Positions 10,611 through 22,982 of a stretch of DNA of 64,000 nt are shown in pieces (position 1 is the stretch's first letter; the number at the start of each line of letters is the position of its first letter). Origin of the DNA: Pasteurellaceae bacterium (GTDB lineage: Bacteria > Pseudomonadota > Gammaproteobacteria > Enterobacterales > Pasteurellaceae); NCBI GenBank assembly GCA_900756155.1, contig CAAEJV010000017.1, forward strand, positions 1-64,000, read 5' to 3'. The notes beneath the pieces were generated by a model, which was not told the DNA's origin, did no database searches, and worked only from the letters and a program-made list of their open reading frames with translations. A program made the translations under genes and the position numbers.

Positions 10611-12338
10611 ATGATTACAGGTATTCCAGCGTCACCAGGTATCGTTTTTGGTAAAGCCTTAGTATTAAAAGAAGAAAAAATTGTTCTTGATACGCAAAAA
10701 ATTTCAGAAGATCAAGTTGAGGCAGAAGTTGCCCGTTTTTATGCGGGCCGTGAAGCGGCCGTTGAGCAACTTAATTCTATTCATCAACGTGCATTAAAAT
10801 CCTTAGGTGAAGAAAAAGCGGCTATCTTTGAAGGCCATTTAATGATCCTTGAAGATGAAGAATTAGAAGAGGAAATTATTGATTATCTTCGTTCAAACAA
10901 AGTGAATGCGAGTGTGGCAGCAAGTAAAATCATCGATCAACAAGTTGAAATGTTGTCTGAAATTGATGATGAATACTTAAAAGAACGTGCGGGTGATATT
11001 CGCGATATCGGTAATCGTTTAATCAAAAATATTTTAGGCATGCATATTGTGGATCTTGGTGATATTACCGAAGAATCCATCCTTGTGGCTTACGATTTAA
11101 CCCCATCAGAAACTGCTCAATTAAACTTAGAAAAAGTATTAGGTTTTATCACGGATATTGGTGGTAGAACATCGCACACCTCAATTATGGCTCGTTCACT
11201 TGAATTGCCAGCCATTGTTGGGACAAATGATGTCACCACACGAGTGAATACAGGTGATTATCTTATTTTAGATGCGGTAAACAACCGTGTTTACGTGAAT
11301 CCGACTCAAGCAGAAATTGATGAATTAAAAACATTAGAAGCAAAACTCGCTGAAGAAAAAGCAGAGTTAGCAAAATTAAAAGATTTACCAGCAGTGACCC
11401 TTGATGGTCATAAAGTCGATGTAGTGGCTAATATTGGTACGATTCGCGATTGCGAAGGGGCTCACCGTAATGGTGCTGAAGGGGTAGGTTTATACCGTAC
11501 AGAATTCCTCTTTATGGATCGTGATCAATTACCGAGCGAAGAAGAACAATTCATTGCTTATAAAGAAGTGGTTGAAGCAATGGAAGGTCGTTTAGTGGTA
11601 TTACGTACCATGGATATCGGCGGTGATAAAGAGCTTCCATATTTAAATTTACCAAAAGAAATGAACCCATTCTTAGGATGGCGTGCGGTACGTATAGCCC
11701 TTGATCGTCGTGAGATTTTACATGCGCAATTAAGAGCGGTATTACGTGCGTCTGCATTTGGTAAACTTGCTGTGATGTTCCCGATGATTATTTCGGTAGA
11801 AGAAATTCGTGAATTAAAATCAGTGCTTGAAACCTTAAAAGCAGAATTGCGTGCAGAAGGTGAAGCTTTTGATGAAAATATCCAAGTGGGTGTCATGGTT
11901 GAAACACCATCAGCAGCGGTGAATGCGAAATTCTTAGCGAAAGAAGTGGATTTCTTTAGTATTGGTACAAACGATTTAACGCAATATACGCTAGCTGTTG
12001 ACCGTGGTAATGAATTAATTTCTCACTTATACAATCCAATGTCTCCTTCAGTACTAGGCTTGATCAAACAAGTGATTGATGCTTCTCATGCAGAAGGTAA
12101 ATGGACAGGTATGTGTGGTGAGTTAGCCGGTGATGAACGAGCAACCTTATTGTTACTCGGTATGGGCTTAGATGAATTTAGTATGAGTGCAATTTCTGTG
12201 CCACGTATTAAAAAATTAATTCGTCATGTGAATTATCAAGAGGTGAAAGCCTTAGCTGATGAAGCATTACAAAAACCAACCGCTGCTGAAATTGAGCAAT
12301 TAATTCAAGCTTTTTTAGCAGAAAAATCGTTAAACTAG
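10611..12338 (+). CDS. ptsI: Phosphoenolpyruvate-protein phosphotransferase (Enzyme I)
   Basis: Enzyme I takes phosphate from phosphoenolpyruvate and passes it to HPr, the entry step of PTS sugar uptake. The 575-residue protein equals the E. coli length. The active-site His lies in [13 protein letters not shown] near residue 190. The C-terminal PEP-binding barrel includes [14 protein letters not shown] and the signature around [19 protein letters not shown] near residue 450, with the catalytic Cys in GMCGELAGD near residue 502. It is preceded by GGAAGGT and followed by crr after 59 bases. Confidence 0.98.
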   Translation: MITGIPASPGIVFGKALVLKEEKIVLDTQKISEDQVEAEVARFYAGREAAVEQLNSIHQRALKSLGEEKAAIFEGHLMILEDEELEEEIIDYLRSNKVNASVAASKIIDQQVEMLSEIDDEYLKERAGDIRDIGNRLIKNILGMHIVDLGDITEESILVAYDLTPSETAQLNLEKVLGFITDIGGRTSHTSIMARSLELPAIVGTNDVTTRVNTGDYLILDAVNNRVYVNPTQAEIDELKTLEAKLAEEKAELAKLKDLPAVTLDGHKVDVVANIGTIRDCEGAHRNGAEGVGLYRTEFLFMDRDQLPSEEEQFIAYKEVVEAMEGRLVVLRTMDIGGDKELPYLNLPKEMNPFLGWRAVRIALDRREILHAQLRAVLRASAFGKLAVMFPMIISVEEIRELKSVLETLKAELRAEGEAFDENIQVGVMVETPSAAVNAKFLAKEVDFFSIGTNDLTQYTLAVDRGNELISHLYNPMSPSVLGLIKQVIDASHAEGKWTGMCGELAGDERATLLLLGMGLDEFSMSAISVPRIKKLIRHVNYQEVKALADEALQKPTAAEIEQLIQAFLAEKSLN

Positions 12339-12397
12339 ATACAAAAACAGAGTTTTACGTTAAAATACTAGCCATCTTTAATAGATAGGAGATTAAA

Positions 12398-12898
12398 ATG
12401 GGCTTATTTGACAAATTATTTGGTTCAAAAGAAAACAAAACAGTGGAAGTCGAAATTTATGCGCCACTTTCTGGTGAGATTGTGAATATCGAAGATGTAC
12501 CAGATGTTGTTTTCTCTGAAAAAATCGTAGGTGATGGTATCGCGATTCGCCCAACAGGTAACAAAATTGTTGCACCTGTTGATGGTGTAATTGGTAAAAT
12601 TTTTGAAACCAACCATGCGTTTTCAATGGAATCAAAAGAGGGTGTTGAATTATTCGTTCACTTCGGTATTGATACCGTTGAATTGAAAGGTGAAGGATTC
12701 ACTCGCATCGCACACGAAGGTCAAAGCGTAAAACGCGGCGACACAGTAATTGAGTTTGATTTAGCAACATTAGAATCAAAAGCAAAATCAGTTTTAACAC
12801 CAGTGGTTATCTCTAACATGGATGAAATCTCATCTATCGAGAAAAAATCGGGTGAAGTGATTGCTGGAGAATCGGTTGTTTTAAGTTTAACAAAATAA
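12398..12898 (+). CDS. crr: PTS glucose-specific component EIIA-Glc
   Basis: EIIA-Glc receives phosphate from HPr, donates it to membrane EIIBC proteins, and controls adenylate cyclase and inducer exclusion. The 166-residue protein has the phosphorylated His in [18 protein letters not shown] near residue 91 and the first His in [11 protein letters not shown] near residue 76. It completes the pts operon and ends just before a strong terminator. In Haemophilus this protein links sugar supply to cAMP, and so to CRP-dependent genes such as the competence genes later in this window (inference). Confidence 0.98.
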   Translation: MGLFDKLFGSKENKTVEVEIYAPLSGEIVNIEDVPDVVFSEKIVGDGIAIRPTGNKIVAPVDGVIGKIFETNHAFSMESKEGVELFVHFGIDTVELKGEGFTRIAHEGQSVKRGDTVIEFDLATLESKAKSVLTPVVISNMDEISSIEKKSGEVIAGESVVLSLTK

Positions 12899-12915
12899 GA
12901 TTTATAGACTAAAAG

Positions 12916-12941
12916 ATCCGCTTTAAATAAGCGGATTTTTT
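12916..12941 (+). terminator. Terminator of the pts operon
   Basis: ATCCGCTT pairs with AAGCGGAT around a five-base loop and is followed by TTTTT. It lies 17 bases after the crr stop. Confidence 0.88.
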
Positions 12942-12970
12942 ATCCTTATTCTTTTTTAAAGAAGGTAAAG

Positions 12971-14170
12971 ATGATTTATCGATTAACTGGCCAAGTACAG
13001 CATTATGCATGGGGCGGAAAAAACTATATTGCATCATTAATTGGATTACATTCAGCGAAAGATCAACCTTGTGCAGAGTGGTGGTTAGGAGCTCATACAT
13101 CAGCACCTTCTGAAATTGAGGATGTAACAGGTAAGCAATCCCTTATTGAATTTTTATTGCAAAATCCGACCGCACTTGGACAGGCAAGCCGTCAGCAATT
13201 TGGTGATGAACTCCCTTATTTGTTAAAGATTTTAGATGTTGAAAAACCGTTATCGATTCAATTGCACCCGACTAAGGCCCAAGCTGAAAAGGGCTTTGAG
13301 GCTGAAAATGCAAAAGGCGTGGCATTAACAGACAGCACTCGGACTTATAAAGATAGAAATCATAAACCAGAAATGATGATTGCCTTATCTGATTTCTGGC
13401 TTTTACATGGTTTTAAAACAAAAGCTCAAATCCTTGCCACATTAAATGCACGCCCCTCTTTGCAACCTTTGGCTGAAAAACTTGGCACACAAAACCTTGC
13501 TGAATTCTATGCAGATGTGATGTTGGCGGATCAATCAACGCTCGCAAATTGGCTAGTACCCATTATTGAAGCCAATCAACAGCCTTATAAAAATGGCGAG
13601 CTGGCGCTAGACAACCCCGATTATTGGGTGCTTTATACCATGGAAGCCATGGCAATTTCGCCTGAAAAATTAGATGCTGGCTTGGTGTGTTTTTATCTCT
13701 TTAATATCGTGCATTTAAAAGAAGGAGAGGGCATTTTCCAAGATGCGGGTATTCCTCATGCTTACCTTCGCGGACAAAACGTGGAGTTAATGGCATGTTC
13801 TGATAATGTGATTCGTGGTGGCTTAACACCAAAATATGTTGATATTGTTGAATTATTAAAAATTGTGGATTGTCGTGAAGTGACACCTCAAATTATCTCA
13901 GTCGCACCTCCCAATCAGTCAGAATTTACTTATAAAACGCCAGTAAAAGATTTTGCTTTAGCTCAAATTCGTGTTGACCCCGAGCAGCAAACAGAAGTGA
14001 ATCTTCAAAGTGCGGGTATTTTGTTGGTGATGCAAGGCGAGCTGAAAATACAAGAAAAATCAACCGCACTTACCTTGAAACAAGGTGAGTCAGCATTCAT
14101 TACAGCGGATTCTAACGTTGAGATAATGAGTGAAAAAGGCGGTTATGCCTTCTTGGCAAAATTGCCATAA
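12971..14170 (+). CDS. manA: Mannose-6-phosphate isomerase, class I
   Basis: ManA interconverts mannose 6-phosphate and fructose 6-phosphate, feeding PTS-imported mannose into glycolysis. The 399-residue protein shows the type I zinc motifs: QLHPTKAQAEKGF near residue 96, KPEMMIALSDFW near residue 135, and DAGIPHAYLRGQNVELMACSDN near residue 258. A GAAGG ribosome-binding site precedes the ATG. Uptake signals are embedded in the coding sequence. It lies downstream of the PTS operon terminator and upstream of lacZ, so it probably has its own promoter. Confidence 0.95.
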   Translation: MIYRLTGQVQHYAWGGKNYIASLIGLHSAKDQPCAEWWLGAHTSAPSEIEDVTGKQSLIEFLLQNPTALGQASRQQFGDELPYLLKILDVEKPLSIQLHPTKAQAEKGFEAENAKGVALTDSTRTYKDRNHKPEMMIALSDFWLLHGFKTKAQILATLNARPSLQPLAEKLGTQNLAEFYADVMLADQSTLANWLVPIIEANQQPYKNGELALDNPDYWVLYTMEAMAISPEKLDAGLVCFYLFNIVHLKEGEGIFQDAGIPHAYLRGQNVELMACSDNVIRGGLTPKYVDIVELLKIVDCREVTPQIISVAPPNQSEFTYKTPVKDFALAQIRVDPEQQTEVNLQSAGILLVMQGELKIQEKSTALTLKQGESAFITADSNVEIMSEKGGYAFLAKLP

Positions 14171-14172
14171 AA

Positions 14173-14198
14173 ATTAATGTGATAAGTATCACGATTTG
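14173..14198 (+). promoter_or_regulatory. Candidate CRP binding site upstream of lacZ
   Basis: TGTGA (14178-14182), six bases, then TCACG (14189-14193) matches the CRP half-site pair TGTGA-N6-TCACA at nine of ten positions. The flanks are AT-rich. Its centre is about 48 bases upstream of a TATAGT hexamer at 14233-14238, which would place it near -60 from a start site, a class I layout. Catabolite control of a beta-galactosidase gene is biologically sensible. The -35 and the start site are inferred. Confidence 0.6.
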
Positions 14199-14238
14199 TG
14201 AACTTATCACTAGATTAGTCGACGATTTTAGGTATAGT

Positions 14239-14263
14239 GGCGTCATTCTTGACGCCCTTTTTT
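14239..14263 (+). terminator. Hairpin terminator or attenuator in the manA-lacZ gap
   Basis: GGCGTC (14239-14244) pairs with GACGCC (14251-14256), followed by CTTTTTT. It has the form of an intrinsic terminator and would end manA read-through. It lies only 29 bases before the lacZ ATG and downstream of the CRP-like site, so the lacZ promoter must either start within it or read through it. Confidence 0.65.
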
Positions 14264-14273
14264 ATGTGTCTAA

Positions 14274-17318
<3,045 letters not shown>

Positions 17319-17328
17319 GATGAAATAA

Positions 17329-17358
17329 AAAAGTGCGGTTGAAATTAACCGCACTTTT
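17329..17358. terminator. Bidirectional terminator built from two inverted uptake signals
   Basis: AAAAGTGCGGTT pairs with AACCGCACTTTT around a short loop. Both arms contain the uptake signal core. It lies between the converging ends of lacZ and grxA and has T runs on both strands. Confidence 0.85.
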
Positions 17359-17374
17359 ATATTTTTAGCAATAA

Positions 17375-17638
17375 TTAAGCAACAACGTTAAATTGTTCTT
17401 TCATTAATGCTTCGAAATCAGTGCAACCGCCGATTGGTTTTTCATCGATAAAGATTTGTGGCACAGTTTCCACTTCTTTACCGACAGATTTTGATAAATC
17501 TGCTTTAGAAATGCCTTCAGCAATAATATCTACATAGCGATAATCGAAATCCGCTACTTCACCTTTTAATTTTTCAGCAAGGTTTTTTGCACGTACACAA
17601 TAAGGGCAGCCTGGACGACCAAAAATAACTACGAACAT
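17375..17638 (-). CDS. grxA: Glutaredoxin 1 (dithiol)
   Basis: GrxA reduces disulfides, notably in ribonucleotide reductase, using glutathione. The 87-residue protein starts with a beta strand leading to the active site GCPYC near residue 11. TVPQIFID carries the cis-proline and GGCTDFE the glutathione-binding loop. Length and motifs match E. coli Grx1 (85 residues). It diverges from rimK with 130 bases between them; the two genes are also close in E. coli. Confidence 0.95.
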   Translation of the reverse strand: MFVVIFGRPGCPYCVRAKNLAEKLKGEVADFDYRYVDIIAEGISKADLSKSVGKEVETVPQIFIDEKPIGGCTDFEALMKEQFNVVA

Positions 17639-17768
17639 AAAATTTTCCTTTTATTTAAACAAAATTCCTAATGATTTTACTCTATTTCCACAAAAGCAGA
17701 AATCATTTTTCAGGATTATTGTGATTGGTGTAATATATCAACTCCTCTTTTCCTAAGGATATAACTGA

Positions 17769-18668
17769 ATGAAATTATTGATGCTTTGCCGTGAGCCTCG
17801 CCTTTATAGCTGCCAGCGTTTAAAAGAAGCAGCAGAAAGTTGCGGGCATCAAATGGATATTTTGGATCCTAATCGTTGTATTTTAAAACTCGACAAAAAT
17901 CAACCGCACTTTTCTTTGTATTATCAACAAAATACAGAAAGTCAGCCTTATTTATTGCCTGATTATGATGCTGTATTGCCACGCTTTGGGACGACAAGCA
18001 CCCAAATGGGCTGTGCGGTATTGCGACATTTCCAAGGAAAAGGCGTCTATTGCCTTAATAAAGAACAAGCATTTTTAGCCGCTCGCGATAAATGGCGCAG
18101 TTTACAGATGTTATTGGAACAAGGCATTGCCGTGCCAAATTCTGTCTTATCGGGCTGTGAAGTTGAGCCGAAACAAGCCATTAAGCAAACAACCGCTCCA
18201 ATGATTATTAAAACCTTAAAAGGCTCACAAGGTATTGGGGTGATCTTGGCTGAACGTCCACAAAGTGCGGTCAGTATTTTAGAAACGTTAAAAGATGCGA
18301 ATGTCCCCGTCTTGTTACAAGATTTTGTCGAAGAGGCAAAAGGGACAGATATTCGCTGTTTTGTGATCGGTGATAAAGTCGTCGCCACAATGCAGCGTAT
18401 TGGACAAGATGGCGAGTTTCGTGCAAATTTTCACCGCGGTGGCACTGCAGAAAAAGTTAAACTCACTGAAGAGGAAAAATCCATCGCCATTCGTGCAACT
18501 AAAGCCTTAGAGCTTGCGGTAGCCGGTGTTGATTTGATTCGTTCAAAAGAAGGGTTATTGGTGCTTGAAGTGAATGCTAGCCCGGGGTTAGAAATGATTG
18601 AGAAAACCAGTGGCATTGATATTGCCTTGCAGATGATCTTGTTTTTAGAACAGCAAGTGAAACAATAA
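17769..18668 (+). CDS. rimK: Ribosomal protein S6 glutamate ligase RimK
   Basis: RimK adds glutamate residues to the C-terminus of ribosomal protein S6 and can make poly-alpha-glutamate. The 299-residue protein is an ATP-grasp enzyme: the lid region has [16 protein letters not shown] near residue 143, and metal ligands lie in [27 protein letters not shown] near residue 255. Length matches E. coli RimK (300). The start has ATATAACTGA just upstream and an AAGGA ribosome-binding site. Confidence 0.94.
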   Translation: MKLLMLCREPRLYSCQRLKEAAESCGHQMDILDPNRCILKLDKNQPHFSLYYQQNTESQPYLLPDYDAVLPRFGTTSTQMGCAVLRHFQGKGVYCLNKEQAFLAARDKWRSLQMLLEQGIAVPNSVLSGCEVEPKQAIKQTTAPMIIKTLKGSQGIGVILAERPQSAVSILETLKDANVPVLLQDFVEEAKGTDIRCFVIGDKVVATMQRIGQDGEFRANFHRGGTAEKVKLTEEEKSIAIRATKALELAVAGVDLIRSKEGLLVLEVNASPGLEMIEKTSGIDIALQMILFLEQQVKQ

Positions 18669-18673
18669 AAGAA

Positions 18674-18705
18674 AAGGGCGAACCATATCATGTTCGCCCT
18701 TGTTG
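18674..18705. terminator. Terminator between rimK and the convergent secreted-protein gene
   Basis: AAGGGCGAAC (18674-18683) pairs perfectly with GTTCGCCCTT (18692-18701) around an eight-base loop. It lies between converging genes and is likely to serve both, though the T run on the plus strand (GTTGTTT) is weak. Confidence 0.75.
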
Positions 18706-18706
18706 T

Positions 18707-19321
18707 TTATCCTTTTGCGTCTTGTTTAAAATCGTAATTTGGTGGTAATTCCGGCATCGTATTTTCTTCATCAAAAGGCTCGCTAGCCGGTTGATGTTGA
18801 AATTCTTTGCTATCGTGAGCCGGTTTTTCTTTACCTAATAATTGCGGTTGTAATTTGATAAAACTACTTTTATCTGAAAGCCACACATCAATAAACGCTT
18901 GTGTAAATTTTTGATCGAATTCATGATCTAACACGGTATCATTCAACACAAAATAGCCTTTATCCGCTAAGGCAACAAAATTTAAGATGTCGTTTGGTGA
19001 AAAATCAGGGAAGATTTCCTGCATTTTTTTGAGCCATGCCGTGGTGTCATCTTTACTTAAATTTTGTGATTCCATTTCTTTGGTTAAAGCAATGGCGAAG
19101 TTTTTTCCTTCTACTGGTTTTTCATATTTAATCGAAAACATTAACGGACGTTCATTGTTTTCATAGGAACCCGTTTCAGAATATAAGCCGACAGTATAAA
19201 CATGGAATGGCCCCCATGTGTATTCAGCATTGCCAACCGGTTGCCATTGGGCAAAAAGTGCAGTGGAAAATAAGGCTGAAATGGCAGCAATAATAAATTT
19301 CAGTTTCATAGTTTTTTTCAT
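18707..19321 (-). CDS. Secreted protein with a chalcone isomerase-like fold
   Basis: The predicted product has a signal peptide (KLKFIIAAISALFSTALFA) followed by a domain of about 150 residues. It matches the bacterial chalcone isomerase-like family (Chalcone_3 type) as I know it: an early GxAxYxWxxxHVYxxxLYSETGSY strand pair, LMFSIKYEKPVEG, a helix ending KKMQEIFPDFSPND, then GYFVLND and FIDVWLSDKSSF. The C-terminal tail is Pro/Glu-rich. Plant-type enzyme activity is not expected; bacterial members lack the flavonoid substrate and their role is unknown. The longer reading from 19372 begins with an unlikely MCFFRGLFCYNHGN segment, so I chose the Met at 19321 (MKKTMKLKF). It is a single-gene unit between terminators. 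Confidence 0.72.
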   Translation of the reverse strand: MKKTMKLKFIIAAISALFSTALFAQWQPVGNAEYTWGPFHVYTVGLYSETGSYENNERPLMFSIKYEKPVEGKNFAIALTKEMESQNLSKDDTTAWLKKMQEIFPDFSPNDILNFVALADKGYFVLNDTVLDHEFDQKFTQAFIDVWLSDKSSFIKLQPQLLGKEKPAHDSKEFQHQPASEPFDEENTMPELPPNYDFKQDAKG

Positions 19322-19376
19322 ATCAAAAATATTGCCGTGATTATAACAAAAAAGCCCTCTAAAAAAACACAAATAA

Positions 19377-19399
19377 AAAGGCAGGATAGACCTGCCTTT
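19377..19399 (-). terminator. Terminator of fumC
   Basis: AAAGGCAGG pairs perfectly with CCTGCCTTT around five bases. On the minus strand it is followed by TTATTTG. It lies about 22 bases past the fumC stop. Confidence 0.8.
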
Positions 19400-19421
19400 G
19401 ACACCAAATTATGGGGTGAGT

Positions 19422-20816
19422 TTATTTTAAGCTACCCACCATATCTTCTGGACGAACCCATTTGTCGAAATCTTCGGCTGAAACTAAGCCTAAGTTAATT
19501 GCTTCTTCACGTAAGGTTGTACCATTTTTGTGTGCAGTTTTCGCAATTTTCGCTGCATTTTCGTAACCGATGTGGGTGTTAAGTGCGGTTACTAACATCA
19601 ATGAATTTTCCAATTGTTGTTTAATGCGTGGGTAGTTCGGTTGAATACCGGTTGCGCAGTGTTCATCAAATGATACGCAAGCATCACCTAATAATTGTGC
19701 CGATTGTAAGAAATTCGCCACCATTACAGGGTTAAATACGTTTAATTGGAAGTGACCTTGTGAGCCAACAAATGCGATAGTGGTATCGTTACCGAATACT
19801 TGTGCACACACCATGGTTAACGCTTCACATTGAGTTGGGTTCACTTTACCGGGCATGATTGAAGAACCTGGTTCATTTTCAGGAATTAAGATTTCACCAA
19901 TACCAGAGCGAGGGCCAGAGGCTAATAAACGAATGTCGTTTGCAATTTTGAATAAGCTCATCGCTAATTGTTTAATTGCACCGTGAGTTTCCACGATCGC
20001 ATCGTGTGCAGCTAACGCTTCAAATTTGTTTTCTGCTGTCACGAACGGTAAGCCAGTGAATTTTGCAATGTAATCTGCTACTTTTACATCATAGCCTTTT
20101 GGTGTATTTAAACCAGTACCCACAGCAGTACCACCAAGCGCTAATTGGCTTAAGTGTGGAAGGGTATTTCTTAGTGCACGTAGACCAAAATCTAATTGTG
20201 CGGCGTATGCAGAGAATTCTTGGCCTAATGTTAATGGGGTTGCGTCCATTAAGTGAGTACGGCCAATTTTTACCACATCTTTAAATTCTGCTGATTTTTT
20301 AGCGAAAGTTTTTTGTAAACGTTCTACACAAGGAATAGTGTGTTCAACTACTTTTTTGTATGCCGCAATGTGCATTGCAGTTGGGAAAGTATCATTTGAA
20401 GATTGGGATTTGTTCACATCATCATTTGGATGGATGAATGATTTTTCACCTAATTTACCACCATGTAAAACGTGAGCACGGTTAGCCACCACTTCGTTCA
20501 CGTTCATGTTTGATTGTGTACCTGAACCGGTTTGCCAAATGACTAATGGGAATTGGTCGTCTAATTTTCCTGCCAGGATTTCATCACAGGCGGTTGCGAT
20601 TAAATCACGTTTCTCAGCAGGTAATACACCTAAATCACAGTTTGCGAAAGCAGCGGCTTTTTTCAAATAACCGAAAGCTTCAATAATTTCGTGCGGCATA
20701 GAGGCTGCCGGACCAATTTTGAAGTTGTTACGGGAACGTTCGGTTTGTGCTGCCCAGTATTTATCTGCAGGAACTTGAACTTCGCCCATAGTGTCTTTTT
20801 CAATACGAAATGCCAT
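19422..20816 (-). CDS. fumC: Fumarate hydratase, class II
   Basis: FumC interconverts fumarate and malate; it is iron-free and stable to oxidants. The 464-residue protein carries the superfamily signature [13 protein letters not shown] near residue 317, the [19 protein letters not shown] segment near residue 97 and [17 protein letters not shown] near residue 185. Length matches E. coli FumC (467). An AGGAG ribosome-binding site lies just upstream. A CRP-like site lies about 100 bases before the start. Confidence 0.98.
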   Translation of the reverse strand: MAFRIEKDTMGEVQVPADKYWAAQTERSRNNFKIGPAASMPHEIIEAFGYLKKAAAFANCDLGVLPAEKRDLIATACDEILAGKLDDQFPLVIWQTGSGTQSNMNVNEVVANRAHVLHGGKLGEKSFIHPNDDVNKSQSSNDTFPTAMHIAAYKKVVEHTIPCVERLQKTFAKKSAEFKDVVKIGRTHLMDATPLTLGQEFSAYAAQLDFGLRALRNTLPHLSQLALGGTAVGTGLNTPKGYDVKVADYIAKFTGLPFVTAENKFEALAAHDAIVETHGAIKQLAMSLFKIANDIRLLASGPRSGIGEILIPENEPGSSIMPGKVNPTQCEALTMVCAQVFGNDTTIAFVGSQGHFQLNVFNPVMVANFLQSAQLLGDACVSFDEHCATGIQPNYPRIKQQLENSLMLVTALNTHIGYENAAKIAKTAHKNGTTLREEAINLGLVSAEDFDKWVRPEDMVGSLK

Positions 20817-20907
20817 GTGATACTCCTATCATCAAAAATAAAAACAAATCTTGAAAATTCTAACACCTACGAGTTATGAATGGAATGTAACATAAAGGTT
20901 AAAAGTT

Positions 20908-20933
20908 ACTTTTGTGATGTAGATCATAAAAGT
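20908..20933 (-). promoter_or_regulatory. Candidate CRP binding site upstream of fumC
   Basis: TGTGA (20913-20917), six bases, then TCATA (20924-20928) matches the CRP core TGTGA-N6-TCACA at nine of ten positions. It lies in the fumC-holC divergent gap, centred about 104 bases from fumC and 134 bases from holC. Control of fumC is more likely on functional grounds. It abuts an uptake signal core at 20930-20938. Confidence 0.5.
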
Positions 20934-21054
20934 GCGGTAAAAAATTTCCGTGTTTTTTCTATTTACGTTAATCACTTTGTTGATGATTTATTTTTTGCTG
21001 CTTTTTTGATAAAATCCGCCAGTTTACAAAACGATAAATGGAGAAGTCGCAATC

Positions 21055-21486
21055 ATGGCAAAAAACGCACAATTTTATCTCTTAAATCCAGAAAAGAAGA
21101 TAACAGTTGAGCAACTTGCCTGTGATCTTGCCGCTCAAGCATGGCGTTTAGGCAAGCGAGTTTTAATCGCGTGCGAAACAGAAGAGCAAGCATTTTTAAT
21201 TGATGAAGCATTATGGCAACGGGATCCGAATGAGTTTGTTCCTCATAATCTTTCAGGCGAAGCAACACAATATGCACCGCCAATTGAGATTAGTTGGAAA
21301 GGCAAACGCAATGCCCAACGTCGTGACTTGCTGATCAATTTGCAGATGGAAGTGCCGGATTTTAGCCACAGCTTTACACAATTAATTGATTTTGTACCGG
21401 TAGAAGAAACGCAAAAAGCTCAAGCGCGTGAACGTTATAAAATCCTTCGCTCGCAAGGCTGGATGCTTTCTACTGAAAATACTTAA
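21055..21486 (+). CDS. holC: DNA polymerase III chi subunit
   Basis: Chi is a clamp-loader accessory subunit that contacts single-strand binding protein and psi. The 143-residue protein begins AKNAQFYLL and shows the chi family pattern: EQLACDLAAQAWRLGKRVLIAC near residue 19, DEALWQRDPNEFVPHNLSGE near residue 50, and a C-terminal YKILRSQGWMLS. Length is close to E. coli HolC (147). In E. coli holC lies between pepA and valS; here two unrelated genes plus yqfB separate it from valS. A GGAGAAG ribosome-binding site precedes the ATG. Confidence 0.93.
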   Translation: MAKNAQFYLLNPEKKITVEQLACDLAAQAWRLGKRVLIACETEEQAFLIDEALWQRDPNEFVPHNLSGEATQYAPPIEISWKGKRNAQRRDLLINLQMEVPDFSHSFTQLIDFVPVEETQKAQARERYKILRSQGWMLSTENT

Positions 21487-21517
21487 TATTTTTAACTTTA
21501 AAACCTAGGAAATTAAC

Positions 21518-22099
21518 ATGAATTTAAACGCTAAAGTGGCTTTAAGCCTTATTCTTGGCGCAAGCACCTTATTATCTGCTTGTGACAATAAAGAAAACAC
21601 ATCAACCCAAGTTGAGAAAGCAGTAAGAGTACCTGCACCAACAGAAAAAGCAGAAAGTGCGGTTGAAAAATCAAAAGAATTAGTGGCTGAAACTAAATCA
21701 GCCGAAAAAGTCGCTGAGAAAACAGAAAGCACAGAAGCTAAAGCTGACGTTAAAACTGCAGAAGTAAAATCTGATGTAGTCAAATTTGAAGTCAAAAAAG
21801 AAGTAAAAGCGGTTGATGTTGCAGAGAAAGCATCGGATAAAAAAGAGGCTGTTGTCGCTCAACAAGCAACTCACCCTCAGAAACCACGTGTGGTAGTGAC
21901 TGAAAAAGCACCAAAAGAAAGTGCAGAACGTAAACAGCAAAGAGCTGTATTAAATGTGTTAGAAAAACAATACGAAGAAGTTCGTTGTTCTGCTGATGCG
22001 AAAAACTTAAGTGGTGATAGTTTCTGCCGTCAAGAAGAACGCCGTTTATTCTTAGAAATTCAACGTATTAAAGATGAATTAAGAGGGATTGAGGAATAA
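21518..22099 (+). CDS. Small Lys/Glu/Ala-rich lipoprotein of unknown function
   Basis: The 193-residue product has a lipoprotein signal (SLILGASTLLSAC) with the lipidated Cys at about residue 22. Residues 30-130 are a low-complexity Ala/Lys/Glu/Val segment without Trp or aromatic core, likely extended or helical. The last 60 residues (ERKQQRAVLNVLEKQYEEVRC to the end) look like a helical hairpin and carry two Cys (RCSADA and FCRQEE) that could form a disulfide. This resembles a periplasm-spanning anchor with a C-terminal head. I do not recognise the family. It follows holC by 31 bases and may be cotranscribed. Confidence 0.7.
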   Translation: MNLNAKVALSLILGASTLLSACDNKENTSTQVEKAVRVPAPTEKAESAVEKSKELVAETKSAEKVAEKTESTEAKADVKTAEVKSDVVKFEVKKEVKAVDVAEKASDKKEAVVAQQATHPQKPRVVVTEKAPKESAERKQQRAVLNVLEKQYEEVRCSADAKNLSGDSFCRQEERRLFLEIQRIKDELRGIEE

Positions 22100-22117
22100 T
22101 CTCATCCTTAGTAATAT

Positions 22118-22140
22118 GAGGGCGTGATTAATTCGCCCTC
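22118..22140. other. Stem-loop after the lipoprotein gene
   Basis: GAGGGCG (22118-22124) pairs with CGCCCTC (22134-22140). A strand of A rather than T follows it on plus, so it is a weak or non-canonical terminator. It separates the holC-lipoprotein pair from yqfB. Confidence 0.4.
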
Positions 22141-22175
22141 AAAATAAAAAAATAGATTTTTTGTGACCGCACTTT

Positions 22176-22493
22176 ATGAACGATATTACCTTTTATCAAC
22201 GTTTCGAAGCCGATATTCTCGCCGGGCGTAAAACCATCACCATTCGAGATAAATCCGAAAGCCATTTTAAAACGGGCGATATTTTGCGTGTAGGGCGCTT
22301 TGAAGATAATCAATATTTCTGCACGATTGAAGTGTTAAGCGTGTCGCCGATTACCCTTGATGAACTGACTGAACAGCATGCCAAGCAGGAAAATATGGGA
22401 TTGGAAGAATTGAAAGAGGTGATTCGGGGGATTTATCCGAGTGAGGCAGGGTTTTATTTAATTGAATTTAAATTATTGAAGGAAATGTTATGA
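22176..22493 (+). CDS. yqfB: ASCH-domain N4-acetylcytidine amidohydrolase
   Basis: YqfB-type proteins are very small ASCH-fold amidohydrolases shown in E. coli to deacetylate N4-acetylcytidine. The 105-residue product follows the E. coli protein closely: [51 protein letters not shown] and FYLIEFKLL. The expected catalytic Lys/Thr/Glu region is present. An uptake signal overlaps the bases before the ATG. It overlaps the next gene by four bases (ATGA), so the two are probably cotranslated. Confidence 0.92.
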   Translation: MNDITFYQRFEADILAGRKTITIRDKSESHFKTGDILRVGRFEDNQYFCTIEVLSVSPITLDELTEQHAKQENMGLEELKEVIRGIYPSEAGFYLIEFKLLKEML

Positions 22494-22960
22494 ATAAGCC
22501 ATCATGGTTGTCTTGGATTAATTTTCTTATTCTATCATTTTTGCTTTGCACTTATTTAGGTTTTATAGTTCCTAAAAATTTAGTTGATAATATACGTAGC
22601 AAATTAGGAATAGAGGTTATTACCCCAATTCAAGCATTAGAAAAAAGAGTTACAGAACTCCAAAAAACAGTTGAGACTAGTAATGTTTTTTGGGGAAACG
22701 AGTATCATAACTTAATTACTAAAGAAGAGTTCAATAAGTACCAACATCTGTCAAAAAGTAATGTCGATTGGATTGTAACCTCAATAAAAAACTTACAGGG
22801 AATAGAGAATTTAAGTAATCAAGTTAATTATTGGAAAAATGAGATTAGTAATATAAAAGCTAGACATTGTTACGATCAAGAATGTCAACACAAAAAAGAT
22901 TTTGAATTGCAGGCAGCTAGAGAAAGCCTTTTAAAAGTACAACTACAATTATCTAAATAA
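22490..22960 (+). CDS. Unrecognised single-pass membrane protein with coiled coil
   Basis: The 156-residue product has one hydrophobic segment (residues 9-28, [18 protein letters not shown]), then a heptad-rich stretch ([18 protein letters not shown]) and more helical sequence. Two Cys occur close together near residue 130 (HCYDQECQH), and it ends in a helical tail. It is more AT-rich and uses rarer codons (ATA, AGA) than its neighbours. It is coupled to yqfB by a 4-base overlap and ends 22 bases before valS. I know no family for it. The sequence suggests an inner-membrane protein with its coiled coil outside the membrane, perhaps acquired recently. Confidence 0.68.
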   Translation: MNKPSWLSWINFLILSFLLCTYLGFIVPKNLVDNIRSKLGIEVITPIQALEKRVTELQKTVETSNVFWGNEYHNLITKEEFNKYQHLSKSNVDWIVTSIKNLQGIENLSNQVNYWKNEISNIKARHCYDQECQHKKDFELQAARESLLKVQLQLSK

Positions 22961-22982
22961 TCATTAATTAGAGAAAATATAA

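Noticed and set aside
17375..18668. grxA-rimK as parts of a redox-controlled ribosome modification system
   Set aside because: The genes are divergent with separate promoters, and their closeness is also seen in E. coli without a known functional link.
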